A stretch of 64,000 bases of DNA from Limanda limanda (Eukaryota; Chordata; Actinopteri; Pleuronectiformes; Pleuronectidae): contig NC_083636.1 in NCBI RefSeq assembly GCF_963576545.1, positions 5,200,856 through 5,264,855 of the forward strand, given 5' to 3'. Position numbers and translations under genes: made by a program. The notes beneath the pieces are model-generated. The model was not told the origin of the DNA and made no database searches. It saw only the letters and a program-made list of their open reading frames with translations. Shown one piece after another: positions 34,791 through 48,327 of the stretch (its first letter is position 1; each line of letters opens with the position of its first letter).

Positions 34791-35604
34791 CCGAATTTCT
34801 GCCATTTGTATATAATCCATGTCCCTTAATACGTTGTATCAATTTGTCATTGCAGAATTTCATTCAGGCGATTGTTTGGCAGCTGAGGAATTTAGAACCC
34901 AGATGCTGAACCAGGTTTAAGCATTTCACCTCAGGCAGAAGTGATCCAGGCCTCGGAGACGCGTGAGTGATCACTGGTACACGAGCAGGCAAACAGAAGA
35001 GTGAAGGGAGGCTGAAGTCAAACTGAACAACAAGGCAACAGGCAGCGAGTTGGCTAAACGTATTACTCTGAGGATGAAGTTAATCAGTCATTGTGTGTTT
35101 TAAAAGCTGCCGAATGCCTCCCAGTACCTGCAGGATCTGTGTTTTGGATCAAAGTGTGATTCTCAGTAAAGTCGAGTTCCTGTTTTCGTTCGCTCCACGA
35201 GATCATATCACTTTTTATTTCCCACAGTTCAAGACAAACAAGCGAGACGGAGCCGAGAAGTTTCCACCTCGACCCTCGGATCCAACAACAACAGAACTCG
35301 ATCCTCTCCTCCAGAACATTGACATTTCTATCACAGCATGATTCAAAGAGCCATCTCTGGTTTTCTTTGCATAATGTGATTGTGTCAATACTCATAACAC
35401 AAAAATTGCTTTTAATTTCATCTTTTACCTTATATTTTGTGTATAAATCCCTACATTTCTAACAAAATACTTCTCTCTAACTTGGAATATGAACCAGGTT
35501 GTTTCTGAGTCGCATAAGAATTCAACATTATTTAATAAAAGCCGTTGGATCTTATGTTTCCTATTAATACTAATAACAAACTTAAACAACATTTTTAAAA
35601 ACAG
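34791..35604. other. Unique DNA, no gene recognised
   Basis: Frames on both strands at 35084-35395 overlap each other and have no recognisable family. No insertion ends seen. Confidence 0.5.
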
Positions 35605-35750
35605 AATTGACAAAGTGCTTTGACAACAAAGCAAGAAAAGTAAGTCAAATCTTGAACAAAATAAAAACAAGTGAACAAGTAAAATAAAAGGTGACAAGAA
35701 CACAATAAAAATCGCATTCAAAAACAAGTCTTTAAAAAATGGGTTTTAAG
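35605..35750. repeat. Possible A-rich teleost dispersed repeat
   Basis: The text 'acaaagtgctttgacaacaa', several 'aataaaa' words and 'gggttttaagaagtgat' in this order resemble a common A-rich fish repeat. No ends or duplications are visible and the A-richness alone could mislead, so this is a weak call. Confidence 0.3.
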
Positions 35751-36166
35751 AAGTGATAATGATAATAATATTTAAGTATTCTTGCACATTGTAACCCCTC
35801 TACCTGGATGTATAAGAAGTACACATGTGTATATATGTACTTGTTGCATATATACTTGTTGTACTTGTTGCCCTGTAAACATGTTCAACTTCACAGTTAA
35901 TATACTTCAGAATGAAGGGTTAGAGGAATGTGTATATTCCACAATTTGCCATCCCCCTTCGGCAACAGACATTGGATTTGTTCTAACTTACATCAACACC
36001 ATGTGTGGTCGGTGCTCAGAACACAGATGAAATGTTTTCCGTTCCCAGTTGCCAACCAGCAGAGCTCAACGTCAGCATTTCACATGGTTCCTAGAGTTTA
36101 ACATTGTTATGTATGAGGCCCGGTGCCAACAGTGTGTTTGGGTCTGTGATGCAGTGCAGACAGTGC
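35751..36166. other. Unique DNA, no gene recognised
   Basis: Mixed unique text. Repeated 'acttgtt' words occur at about 35838-35872 but form no regular array. Confidence 0.5.
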
Positions 36167-36178
36167 CCACCAGAGGGC
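36167..36178 (+). promoter_or_regulatory. CTCF core motif, plus strand
   Basis: CCACCAGAGGGC fits every position of the CTCF core CCASYAGRKGGC and is followed by G, a favourable next base. It lies in unique DNA with no recognised repeat around it. With the minus-strand core at 33489 it forms a divergent pair 2.7 kb apart. Binding is inferred from the motif only. Confidence 0.45.
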
Positions 36179-36614
36179 GAGTGTGCATCATAAAAGCCTT
36201 CCCTGAGAAGTGGAGCCCTCATGGACTGTTAGAAAAGCAGTTTAGAGTTTCATGAGGACTCAGTTGAGAGGCCAGTGGGGACTTAGTGGGAGCTGGGGAT
36301 CATGAAATGGGAAGAAACCACCGTTTAAGCAATAAAATATGATGTTGTTATGCAGAGGAAATGTACTCAGCATCCCCCAACCCCCCTTCTAGGCCCAAAG
36401 AGCAGATCAAGAGGTTCTGTCTTTCCATCGTCAGACATCTCCATGTTCATCTGGTTCAACATGTGATATCAAACCTTGTCCCCGGTGCTTCAGGAGCCAG
36501 CAAAAATAATTCAACCGACTAAACTGGTTTCAACAAATTGAGCAGAAAATGTATTTTTTTAAAAGAAATACATGAAGGTTCAAAAGTTCAGATGTACTTT
36601 TTAAGGACGCCCAC
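36179..36614. other. Unique DNA, no gene recognised
   Basis: No gene, RNA or mobile element recognised. Confidence 0.55.
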
Positions 36615-36624
36615 AAGATGGCGC
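36615..36624 (+). promoter_or_regulatory. YY1-like motif
   Basis: AAGATGGCGC matches the core AAGATGGCG of vertebrate YY1 sites. A single short match is weak evidence. No CpG island or other promoter feature is present around it. Confidence 0.25.
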
Positions 36625-39600
36625 TCTTCACCAGTGTTCAAACCAGGACGGCTGTTTGTGATTCAACATGTGAGACCAGTGGACTTTGGGAGTTTGGACT
36701 GTTTGGATGATGTGTTCAGTGTTTCACACAAGATCTGAATACAAGATATGAATCATGTTTCTTCATCAGCTTTGCATCGTCCAACAGGACCAGAGCATAG
36801 AAGGTAGACATTTTTTTGAAAAGTGACATGTGTCTGATCTCAACCTTTTTATTTCACAAAGCATAAGGTGGTTGTGTAATGTTGTTTTTGTTTATCGGAT
36901 ACCGTTCTTCATATCTCATCTAGTTACTGATGTTTCCTTAAGACTAGATCTTTATCAAGTATTTGTTTTTGTGCCAAACCTAAACCAACCTCCCCCTCCC
37001 ATTGCATCATGGCACTGAATCATGGTGTGAGTCTTTGTCGCCTCTTTGCAGTCGTTTTTGCATCTAGGTGCAGTTGTTTTGTGTCATTTTTCACTTTGTG
37101 GACGTGTTAAATGTCTTCTTGGTTTGTTCTTGGTCACTTATCGGCTGGTTGAGCTTCTCTTCGGGATCCTTTCACATGTTCGTGGTCGATTCACAGAGTG
37201 AGTCTTCTAACTGAGCTCTGTAACCTTGAAACGAGAAATTGTCACAATCCCTTTTTTTGCAGTGTCTCTGGCTCCAGTTAGTAACCTGCAAACCAACAAC
37301 CCATTTGTCCATATGACGACTTCTGTAGTTCTTTTATTCATGTGTTTCGTGCTTGATATTTAAAACCTGACACAGAAGCAGATGAGACGAGAAGGATTAG
37401 AATATGAAAAATGGGTTAAATGCAACATTCTGCTCGTTTACAGTAAAAACGCGACCGACCCACTTCTGCACAGAGGAGTGTTGCGTGATGCTGGTGTGCG
37501 ACCGCAGCCTTCTCTGTCTCCTGCATTGGTGATACCCTGGTGATAGCCTACCCCCCCAAAACCATTAGTCACAGCTTAAAAACCACAGACGATAACGGAG
37601 AGCTGGAGGGAGGAGAGAAAGTCGGGTGGAAACGAGCGACTCGGAGAGAGAGAGAGGGAAAGGAGACAGAGTGAGAAGAGAAGGGGAGGAATGATAAATA
37701 GGGGCCTCATTAATGTTTTATTTATTTATGTAAGAGGCAGCGAGGAGTGCGTTGATAGGCAGCGGCTCCTTTTCGCCAGCTGAGCAAAGAACAGAGGCTT
37801 TTTTTTTTTCTTTTTTGTCACAGACTTGCAGCAGCATGTGGGAAAAGTATCAATCTGCAGAGTACTGTAAAAAAAAAAAAAAAAACTTATGAGCGACTTA
37901 TTGTGTAAAAAATGGTGATGTTTCCATTCCCGGCAGGACGTGATGTGACCAGCACCACGAGTCGGAGTCGGTGGCGCCACGCTTCCAACTGACGGCTTAA
38001 TGCTGCTGCAGGAACGGGTTTTTGTGGAGTCGGCAAAAAAAGAAATGAGATGGGATTTTTATAAGGCATCTTTCTTTTTTTTGGGTGGGTGGAGTGGGGG
38101 GTGTGGGCTTTGCTGTGCTGTCTTCCTCATCATCTGTCACATTTGCCTGTCTAATGAGGTTTAATAACAGAGTCGGGCCCCGGCGCACCGAGCACAACAC
38201 ACTGCCAGCCATTGTGCCTCCATTTTTCTTTTTTCTCTCTCTCCCCCCATGATGACTTGAGGTAAATGTTATGACGCAGACGAGTGTTTCCACTCGCGGC
38301 CGCTGCTCCCGGCCGCCAAGTCGCCCGCCCGCCTGTCAAACCCACTGGTCAGGACCCGGCCTCTCATCAGGGGAAGTATTGATTTGTGTAGGTTACAGCC
38401 ACAGCTCCACTCCTGTGTTTGTGTGTGTGTGTGTATGTGGGAGGTTCTGTGCTTTATATATCGCGTCAAATAACTTGTGTTTAATGTGAAAAGAACCTTC
38501 AAGTCTGGTTTTGCTCAAAGTGATTTGCACGTCGGGCTGAAAACAAAGTTGCTTTTCTTACTTCTTTGGAAAGTTGACTTTATGGAGACAGAAGGTTCCC
38601 CTGTTTAATTTTTCACTGTGTGTGCATGTGTGTTCATACATGTGCGTGTGTGTGATCTTCTCTTCTTCACATGATGAATGTGAATCCCTGTCTCAACACT
38701 CCCACAGTTTGCTCTTTCACTGTGCACAGCTTGCATCTTACACACACACACACACAGACACACAAATCCCTCACTTTTCACTCCACAGTATCGCCAGAGG
38801 CCGCAGCCGCAGACACACAAGTGAACAATTGAAGCCTCTTAATTAGAGCGAGTGGGTGTATTAATCCTACACCTACAATAAGAGCAGCGTTACACAAGTC
38901 AGGAAGTAAGTCGACAGGTAGAGAACCTCCACTTCACTTTGTCTCTGGCAGCCGTGAAGCGTCGTACACAAAACCCTCTTTGTCTCACTCACAGAAATGC
39001 CACCAGAATGGAAAGTGTTGGTGTCAGAGGCAATAATCATCTTGTGTCTGTGTGTATTGAGTCGATTGTGGAAGGGAAGCTCCCTCCTGGCTGATTGTGA
39101 TCTGTATGACTCAAACTAAGTGTTGTGTTGTTTGAATTCTCACCGTTTGACAAGGAGTCGGTGTGTGTCCATTGTCACGCGGAATGCACACTGGGTCTGC
39201 ATCACCAGTAATTGGATTTCCCTGTAAACATCTCTGCTTGATACCAACACACAGGGGACAATTACCTTTACATACAATATCTAATCTTCCACTTGGAAAA
39301 TTGAATAAAGTCTCTCATGAATGTAATATATTAAAGCAAGAATAAAAATGAGCTGTTTCGATTTGAAAAAACCCCAGATAATATCAGCTTTTGTTTAAAA
39401 AGCAGCATGATGTTAATATTTGTTTTTGTCAGTATGATTCATATAATGAGCGGAGTTTGAATAAGTAGAGGAAACCTAATTTGAACCCATTATCGGTGAC
39501 GAGCCAGCGCAGGTTACCATGACACTGAGGAAGCTGAAGTGTTCCAACAGAGAAGAGCTGCTGTTTTTCATTGAATTTGCACAGAAATCCTTCAAGTTGG

Positions 39601-39979
39601 GTAACAGAAAAACATTGGGATTAACTTCTGCTGGACTGCTTCTGAACATCCCTGTTGCTTTCTGGAAACTGGGAAAGTGACCCGGGTCTGGGACTCGGGC
39701 TGCAGAACTTTTAAAGATTCACAAAGAGTTGTTCCCCTGAACTGAACTGGAGAACCAGTGGTCGTGGAACATGCTGTTCCCATGAAGGACGACTTCACCT
39801 TAATAAGACGCAGCCGCCTGTTTATGCGATTTAAACAATCCACATCCCGAATGTTCAGATGGTAAGACGGACAGTTCTCGGGAGATTTCTGGAATTATAA
39901 CGAGGACTGAATTGCTCGAACAAAAACTACAATATTAGGATAACGTGGGGGAGTGAGAGGGCAGAACACTGGAGGATTC
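36625..39979. other. Unique DNA, no gene recognised
   Basis: No gene recognised. 37685-37770 is ATTA-rich text in a conserved-element style ('cctcattaatgttttattta'). An A17 run lies at 37869-37885. GC rises at 38160-38350. Short GT or CA runs occur near 38415-38432 and 38741-38756. None of the small frames has a recognisable domain. Confidence 0.5.
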
Positions 39980-40028
39980 AGTGTGTGTGTCTGTGTGTGT
40001 GTGTGTGTATGTGTGTGTGTGTGTGTGT

Positions 40029-40059
<31 letters not shown>
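39980..40059 (+). repeat. (GT)n array, about 80 bp, interrupted
   Basis: GT dinucleotides with single interruptions (one CT and two AT) that divide it into pure blocks. Such interruptions usually slow slippage. Confidence 0.95.
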
Positions 40060-43000
40060 GTTAAAATCATCCTCTTCTAACTTGTTTCCATCACTGTCTG
40101 TCTACTCGTTGTTTTTCCATCTGATTTGGATTCTTAAAAACGAATCCTCAGCCCGGGGATGAAGAGCTCAGATCAAAGTTGCATTAATACACACAACGAT
40201 AATACAGGTTTCGGATTGAAAGGGAGTAATGAATCTATGATAAATAAACTCTGGGTTATTACAGGCATTAAAGTCACAGTGGCACAGAGATTGAGTCAGA
40301 GAGAAACTGAAGGGTGAGAAAAAAACCTTATTTCTCTTTCTCAGTTCAACTCGCTGAAGCTCAACATGAATCTGAGCACAACTCCAGAATAGTAAAATAA
40401 ACTGACAGCAGCAGGGGGTCTGGGTTTCTGCGAGCGGGAGGATATTTTGATCCCAGTATTGAGCTGTTCATGCCCGGAAATTATTTATATTTCACTGTTA
40501 TTTTATCTTCCTGCTTCCAAAACAAGACTTGACAGAGAAAGACAAAGAAACTGGCACTTGAAGGTTCTTGTGTTTGAATAGAAGCTTCACACAGATACCT
40601 GGTAATGATGAGGTGTAATTAGCCTTTTAGTGGAAATGTTACAAAAGTAATTATGAGTGCAATCACCTTGTATTAGATTGTAACTTGGATTTACAAGTGG
40701 TTTATATGATATTAATGTTAGATTGATCTAGTGTCCCTTATCAGAATGTGGTAATTACATTTTTGATCAAATAAATCCAGCCTTTGCGAAACAGACATCC
40801 ATTAATTTACAGTCTTTCAGTCTTTCAATTCATCATATTCTAGATTGTGTTGCTCGTCTCTTCTTGTTGTCGTCCCCTGAAAATTCAAACCCTGTCCCCC
40901 CCCCCCGATCAGATAACACACGTCACGCAGACGCACATGTCTCCACCATGTGAGTGCTGTCGTCTTGAATTTCCTTCTTTTTTTCAGACTACATGGACAG
41001 AAATCCATTTTAATAATGCCATTACAACTCTCAGCCTGTACGCTACATAACAAGCAGGAGAGATAGAGATCTGACTGTAACCAAGGTAACTAGCTGTTGT
41101 TTCCCTGGTACCAACCTGGATCAACAGGCTCGTTGTCTCACATCAGTGGCTCCTCTCAGCATTTGTATTTCCGAAGGTCGCCTCACCGGCTGATCATATC
41201 CTGCTTTTTCCTCCGTGTTTTTACATTTTTCCAAGTGCATTTATTCATATGTCGTTTGGCTTGAGAATCACCGCAGCAGAAGGCCGAGGGAGAGGAAGCA
41301 GAATCCAGCAGATTTCCAGTGGGAGGGGTTTATCTCAGCGCTCCATTTCCGCTGAGTCGGACTGACAGGCCTGTAACTCTTGTGGCGGAGGGGTTAACCT
41401 GAGGTGGGCCGCCCGCCAAAACGCTCATGAGCACGCCGGGTTCAAGTTTAGGCCTCGTGACCCTCGAGCGCTGAGGTGAGGGGTCGTGGAGGAGTCAGGA
41501 AACCATTGTTTTGAGAAATTCCAATTATTTGGTTATTTTAGTCGACGACTGGGGCTTGTATCCCCCCCACCAACCCCCCCTACCCCTGCTGAACTCCGAG
41601 GTCTGCACATCATCATCCTATTAACCACATGTGTGCTGGCTGCAGCTGAGAGAGAGCGAGAGCGAGGAAGGAAGTGGCGTGATGCGTGTGCGGAGCGGAG
41701 GAGGTAATGAAAGGATGTTTGAGATTTAACTTCGGGCCCGAAACACGAGTTCTCAATCACAACACAACGAGTCATTCAGTCACTGTTTGTGAAAGTAGTG
41801 ACTCTTGTCAAAACGCCTCTCATGCCGTACTATTTTCCTTTTGTTTTCGAAGGACCACGGTGTAATCTGATAGCCGAGGGTTTAAATTTTACAGCCTTTC
41901 TCAAACATCCACTCGGAGCGTGCTCGGTCCAAACACAGAACTCACTAAGCAAAGCGTGTTTATTCCAGAGCAGATTATTCTACTTTTCTCTTTCTTTTGC
42001 GCCGGAGCCGGGGCTTATGTGGAAGCACAAAGCACTCTCCTGTGAATCCATTATCTGCCCAAATGAGCAGTTTAAGACCCTAGCCTCTGTCTGACCCCCC
42101 ACCCCCCCCTTGTCCTAAGTTCCATACATACTGATAAACCAGGCATGTGAGCAGCGAACAAGTATCTCTTTAAGCATCTGCCATAAGGATCCATATTGAA
42201 TTTGCAGGTGAGTGCATCTGCTAACATTTGACTTGTGACTGACTCCACTGTCTCTCTTACATGACAGGATGAACTTCCACTGTGTTTTTATAATTGGAGC
42301 TCAATTTATGTTCTAACTTATGGTGGCGTGCCATGGAGAGGACGACCCTCCGACGTGTAGAGTCTCACAATCAAAAGGTTTGTCTGTGTTTATGCATTTG
42401 TTGTGGTTCACCCGGCGTTTGAGCTCATTAGCATCGTAAAGTACCAACAACTCAAGAACATGAGGAGTGAACAGAGGGAGCCGGGGGGGGAATAGAAGGT
42501 AGCACACATATGATGAAGAGGATGCCATGGGTGGATGGATGCTGAAGAACAGAGGAACGGTGCAGCTCAACAAACATGGGTGTGTATCAAAGAGAGACTT
42601 GCTCTCCCGGAGGATTGTGCTGTCGCCCCCCCCCCGGGTGCTGTATCAACTCTCGGCCTGACTGATTGCCTCCCTGCCTCCTTGGCAGCTGTGGTGGGGG
42701 TTTTTCCTCGTGATTCCAGCGTTCTCCTGGACCGACCGACCGCCGCCGAACGCCGCCCGATGCCAGGCGGCTCATTTACACTTAATAAGTCTCCAACAAA
42801 AAAAAAGCTCGGCCCGGGATGAATGGAGCCGGGATGCTTTCTCATCTGGAAAACAAATGTATCTCCGTCCCGCTCGGTGCAGCCACAAGCCCAAAGTCTA
42901 GAGGTTTTCTCTCTTACTACAACTTCTCATGTAATTCCTGAGGCCACATTATGAAGTGGGCCTCTTGTTGGAAACACATGCTTTTCACTATTTCTTACCC

Positions 43001-43880
43001 TTGGCTTTTGGATAGCCACTTCCCTTATATAACCATTTCTCCCCTTGTGCCAATACCACAGAAACCTTTTCCTTCCATTGAGATGCCTCAAGTCTCAATA
43101 CAAGCGGAGCACGCTGCCAAGAGTTTAGTGTTGGTAAAAGAGAGAGAGAAGAAAGAGAAGTAGTATTTGACTTAGGAAACGATAAAAGAGTGAATATTTT
43201 TCATCGTAGAAATGACGAACGCAGCATGACTCTATTCTCATGAATCTCTTTTTATAGCACACATTTCACTGTCTCATCCCATAACGATTACACACATTAG
43301 TTCCCGTTCTTATTGTTTAATTTATCCATTAAGTCATCCATCACCTTGCAGCGGCTGTACTAGGGGGGGTGGTACCCTCGAGAGGAGTCTTGCCAGGCTC
43401 CCTCTCCTCCTTTGCCACTGGGATCAATGTGATGAATGGGAAACTGATTTGTCCGCATATATTCCATTTTCAATTGAAATCCATACCGAATGAAAAGGAA
43501 CAGAGGAGAGATAGAGAGAGAGAGAGAGCATCTTCCCTCACTCCCACTTTTTCCTCTGTAAATGTGAAATGCTGTGAGTCAGAGTTACTGTATGTTCTTT
43601 ACGAGATGAAATAACACGGCGTTGCTTTCAGGAGCACATCCAAGAATCGGGGGGGGAAAGAAAGGTCACGGCAACATTTAGAAATTCTGTAGGAAGGAAA
43701 ATCTGCAAGAGAGAAACTTAACACCAGGCTGGAAATACTGTAAGTCTACCTGTAAGATCTATAGAGCTGTTTTATGACAGGGTAATCTATTAAGGATTAA
43801 TTGTGATTGATTGTTTATCATTTAAAATACCTTTTACAAATCCCAGGAGTCAGATAGGAGATCTTGGAATAAAACATATA
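40060..43880. other. Unique DNA, no gene recognised
   Basis: No coding family is recognised in 3.8 kb. C runs lie at about 40897-40907 and 42627-42635. GC-rich patches occur at 41270-41480 and 42600-42870, where frames are open on both strands, as expected of GC-rich non-coding DNA. A short GA array lies near 43509-43528. Confidence 0.5.
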
Positions 43881-44075
43881 TACAAAGACTGTTTTATAAA
43901 GATGGATGAGATGTCTCAGTTTTTTCCTTTGACACAAAAATGACATCAACAGTAAATCATGTGGAAGAAAAATGTATTTTAAGTTCATCTGCAAAGCCAG
44001 CCACTAGGGGGCAATCTAAAATGATTTGGCTTCACTTTTGGGGGAACGCATGTCGTCCATCTTTGTAGTCCAATA
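43881..44075 (+). mobile_element. Short inverted-repeat element with CTCF core, copy 2
   Basis: Left end: tacaaagact...ataaagatggatgagatgtc (43881-43915). Right end: gcatgtcgtccatctttgta (about 44048-44067), which read in reverse complement gives a matching ACAAAGATGGACGACATGC. The ends are therefore inverted repeats with a shared core like AAAGATGGAYGASATG. Inside lies 'gccagccactagggggc' and then 'atttggcttcacttttgggg'. The family is common in percomorph fish by recognition. The structure suggests a non-autonomous DNA transposon (MITE-like), about 195 bp here with internal deletion. A clean target-site duplication was not found. Confidence 0.65.
44001..44012 (+). promoter_or_regulatory. CTCF core motif inside the inverted-repeat element, copy 2
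   Basis: CCACTAGGGGGC matches the core CCASYAGRKGGC at every position. It is part of the element body, so each new copy would deliver a site. Confidence 0.45.
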
Positions 44076-47000
44076 AATGTGTGTTCTGTTTGTTTGATGC
44101 AGTTGTTTCTATGTCTAGTTTTATAATCACTTGACTGGTAAAAGAGAAATCTTTTATTTTTAGTTTACGTTGATTGCAACACGCAGTCGATCTGATGTTG
44201 AACTGGGACGTTCACAGATCCCAGTTTACACCACAGGAAGAAAATAAAATGTGGAACTTTGAAAAAAATGATGAAACATTTTATTAGAGTAAACACTGAA
44301 CATGGCAAATCAGCCTGTGTTTCTGCAGAGTCCAGGCCACGTCCCATTTGTTTACACAGGTTGTTTACACTGGACTAATGGACCGTTGGTCACTAAAGTT
44401 CTCTGTGCAGCTGCATGTGCCAGGGTGCTGTGTGTATACAGTACATGAGTGAGGTACTGTACAATATACAACATAATCCCTTTTCTCTTTTCACTGGGAG
44501 GTTCAACTGCTCTGAAAAATGAGATCTAGTTTAGCTGAGACACCGAAAATAACAAAACAATTTGGGCAAAATAAAATAAACATCAAATACACAAAATAAT
44601 AATTTCATATTATTTTCCATAACGTAATTTCGAGCCTGATTAATTAGAAGTTATGTTCAAAATCCTGCATTCAAATAATACAACAGTGCTAGCATTTAGC
44701 CACATGTAGCATCTACTGTCAAGAAAGACAGAGAACTTGGTCAACCCACTGTGACGTCACACCTCGAGTAACAAACTCTAATTTACAAATTAAACATCTT
44801 TCTGTATTGAAGGAGAATTAAACGTTAGACCAACAACCTAAAAAACATTTCTGATTTCCTTTTTGACTTCTATAGAAACTTATTTTGGCATCGTCTATGT
44901 AAAGGACTCAAGAATCAACAAGGCAGATTCCAATATGTAGTGAAGAGGATAAGTAAGAATAGATGAGCCTGAAGGAGGCTGAGGTTTTCTACTGGTCACC
45001 AACCTTTAATTAATGTATCTCCTTTGATTAGCTGTAACCATGGCAACCCCTCCCCCCTTATTTTAGTAATTAAGTTCCCTAACGACATTTTACTTTCATC
45101 CCTTACTATGTAATTTCCATCTATTTTCATACACATCATGTATTTTTACTGAAAAAAGCTACACGTGGCAGAGATGGAAAGGTGTTACGTGTCAAAATAA
45201 AAAGCAGATTTAATAGAGACTAATGGAAACAGATTTTCCATCAGGAACAAGGCAGCAGCCGGTTCTGTGTCACCGTAGAAGCAGATGAAACCACAACAGG
45301 GTGCAAGTGAATCAGAGGAATCTCACATGCGGAGCAGCAGCGGCGCCTGATGTGATCTGTTCATGTTCTTTTTGAATAAAATGCAGAAAAACAGATTCAT
45401 ACATGATGCTCTGATTTCACTTTGTGGGTGCCAGACACACTGTGGATTTTGGTGAATGTTAATTATCCACACTTCTCCTCAGCACCCTGATGTATTATGT
45501 CATTATAACCCAGCAACTCTTTCACCCCAATACTGTCTCAGACATGATTCCAGAACTTGTAGGTTCAGCTCCTCTGGGTTGGGTCTGGCAGACGGAGAGG
45601 CCGGATGTCACCGTCCCAGCAGGCAAAGGAGAATGATGATGACTTCATCAGGGCCGAGCAGATTGGTCGCAGTGAGAGGATGGATGGAAGTTAAATGGAA
45701 ATGAAAATTGATCGTCGGGGGGGGGGTGGAGACAGAGGAAAAAGACGTGACTGTCCTTCTTTTCAAAAATAACAAATGAGCCCAAAGGTGCAGGAAGCTC
45801 ATCACGAGGAAAAGCTGCTTTCATAGTGAGTTATCAGCAAGTGGAGCAAAAGCCCCACTGTTTAATATTGGGGATAAAAGTTATGGTTTAACCAAACTGC
45901 TTTTTCTCTTTTTGTTTTTGGAAAAATTGATCAACATGTTAAATTAGGCGCAGATGCTCTTTTTCTACAACAAAACACTAATAAATGTTTATTTTGGTGA
46001 CAACTACTGAAGTAAGATGCTGATCAATGGGAAATTTGTTCAAAACAATTCTAATAGCTTAACAATCAATTAAGTTATATATTGAGCAAAAGTGCACAAA
46101 GAAGTTGCTGGTTTCTGCTTCTCACATTTATTATTTATTTATTCTTTGGCAACTTCATCGGGACATTACTACAACAAACAATCAGAAAAGTAAGTCTGAA
46201 TTGAACCAGTAGTTTCCACCTAAAGTTGTTTATTGTCTTCATCTCTCTCTCTCTCATCCTTTCTTTTAAAAAGAAGTGTGGCTATTTTTGTAGATTTCTT
46301 TGATGTTCTTTGTTTGGCACCAGTTGCTTCTGCTTCCTGCTGTGAGACGAGTCCCAGTGTTGGCTGCAGCTGAGAGTTACCACATTTACACCGACCAGGA
46401 TAAAATATTCCTGTTCCATACAAGATGGCAATGAATCTCTAATTTCAGTTCAAAAATTAAAAAAAAGATATCTGGGGAAACAAAAACACACAGTGATGTT
46501 TGATCTGCACAGTTCCTAAATCGTTGTTTCCCTTACAAATCTTCATGAATTTAAATATTTTTGCATTGAATTCATGAGTTTTTAAGCAGATCTCATGTAA
46601 ACTCTTGATAAAAAGTTTAAAGAAATCCTAATAAAAGCAAAGCTCAATTAATATTCTCAGTGATTTTTTTTATCATATGAGTGTGAACCTCAAGGAGATA
46701 GGTCTAAAAATGGTTATATTAAATATTTTGTTTACTTGTGTAAATCACATCCAAACAATTATTTAAAAGAAGCGTTAACATAAAATAAACTTTCTTACCT
46801 ACTTCACCTCTTACATTACCCAAAATGTTTCCAACTATTTCACAAACCACAACACTGAATAAACCTTTAACACATCACCTCACCCGTCAGGTAGATTTCC
46901 ATTGGCAGTGTTTTTAAAGGCAAACTCCCATGATCCCACGCTGCTGCACAACATCTTCAAACTACACATGTATAACACTCAAACTTTGATAAATCATGAC

Positions 47001-48271
47001 AAGGCTCATTCAAAAGAAAGTGACATCCCACTTTAAGATGTCAGGTTTTATTAAGTGCTGTAGCACCTCAACCCTTTACCTCATTTCAGTGTAATGTGTG
47101 TGTTTTTTTTATTGAATTCTATCAAGACCTGGAGCCAGAAACTGCAGCACAGAGATACAGGTGAAGAAACAGCCTGCAAACACATATCTCCTTTTATCAT
47201 TCTGTCAGATTCTTACAGCTTCCAGCTCCTGTGTAAAACAGATGTAGTGTACAGGCGGAGGAAAGACCCTCCTTTATGTTATTGGTTCAATCCCTCCAGG
47301 GCTGTCACAGCAGCAGCATGGTAGGAATGAGGTTTTTCTTGGCAGCCTCTCTCCTTCCTCTCAGCACGTCGGCCTCAGCCTGCCATCACCTGCTTCAGCT
47401 TGTTGCTCCTCTCACCTGGGAAGTATGTCTGTCCATTTCAAATGAAAAACAGAAAATCCCTTCTTAACGAGACGTGCTTTCTGAACTACAGACGGGAATA
47501 TGACGATATGGAGAAATGGGAAGTGTTTAGAGTAAACTACAACAAACCAGAAGTACATAATCCCCACAATAAAAACAAATAGTTTAACCCAGTTACTCTC
47601 TCATCTTCTTACATCACTCACCTCTCTGGTTCATAAATGTTTCTCCTCATTGTGTAACCTCTCACTTCCTTGATTGGCTTCCCAGAGAGTTACCAGAGAA
47701 AGATGGTGGCGTCTATATCTGAGATATTTGTAGCATCTTATTTATGGCTCATAGGGAAAATGTTAACATACGTTTATGCAGTGAATATAAATATATTATA
47801 TATAATTGTATGTAGCCACCTTAAAGTCAAACTGTTGATGATGCTAATTCTCCGACTGGGCGCCATTAAACCAGTGCAGAATAAATTATTAAACCAGTTT
47901 ATGTGAATCCTCAGCTGAAGAAATCCATTTTGAAAATATTGTATTTGTTGGGAGAAGGTTAGTCTCCTTCTTCATCGCCAAGCACAGATATGATTTTTTT
48001 GTTTCCGTGCACTTTGTCGGAAATTCAAAAATATGCTTTTACTGAAACTGGTAAAACCAGATCCAATGTACGGCCACGGCTGCACCTTGGACTCCAGCAC
48101 TTAAAGGTCTCTGCTAGCGGTTAGCTCGTCCTCAACCATGAGCACTTACTCAGCTCCTCACTAAATGTTTCCTCTTAGACAAAAGGGTCCAAGTTGCAGT
48201 TTAGAGGACAGCAAATAAATGAGAACAGGACAATTCCCTCTGTCTCCCTGTCCTTCGTTTGTGTTTTGTCA

Positions 48272-48274
<3 letters not shown>
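44076..48274. other. Unique DNA, no gene recognised
   Basis: No gene recognised in 4.2 kb. A G10 run lies near 45718-45727. 46440-46800 is markedly AT-rich. A B-box-like 'ggttcaatccc' at 47284 has no A box or SINE body and was not annotated. Confidence 0.5.

Positions 48275-48324
<50 letters not shown>
48275..48324 (+). repeat. (CT)25 dinucleotide array
   Basis: Fifty bases of uninterrupted CT. A small open frame reading poly-Ser-Leu through it is not a gene. Confidence 0.97.

Positions 48325-48327
<3 letters not shown>

Noticed and set aside
47284..47294. B-box-like 'ggttcaatccc'
   Set aside because: No A box at the correct distance and no SINE body.
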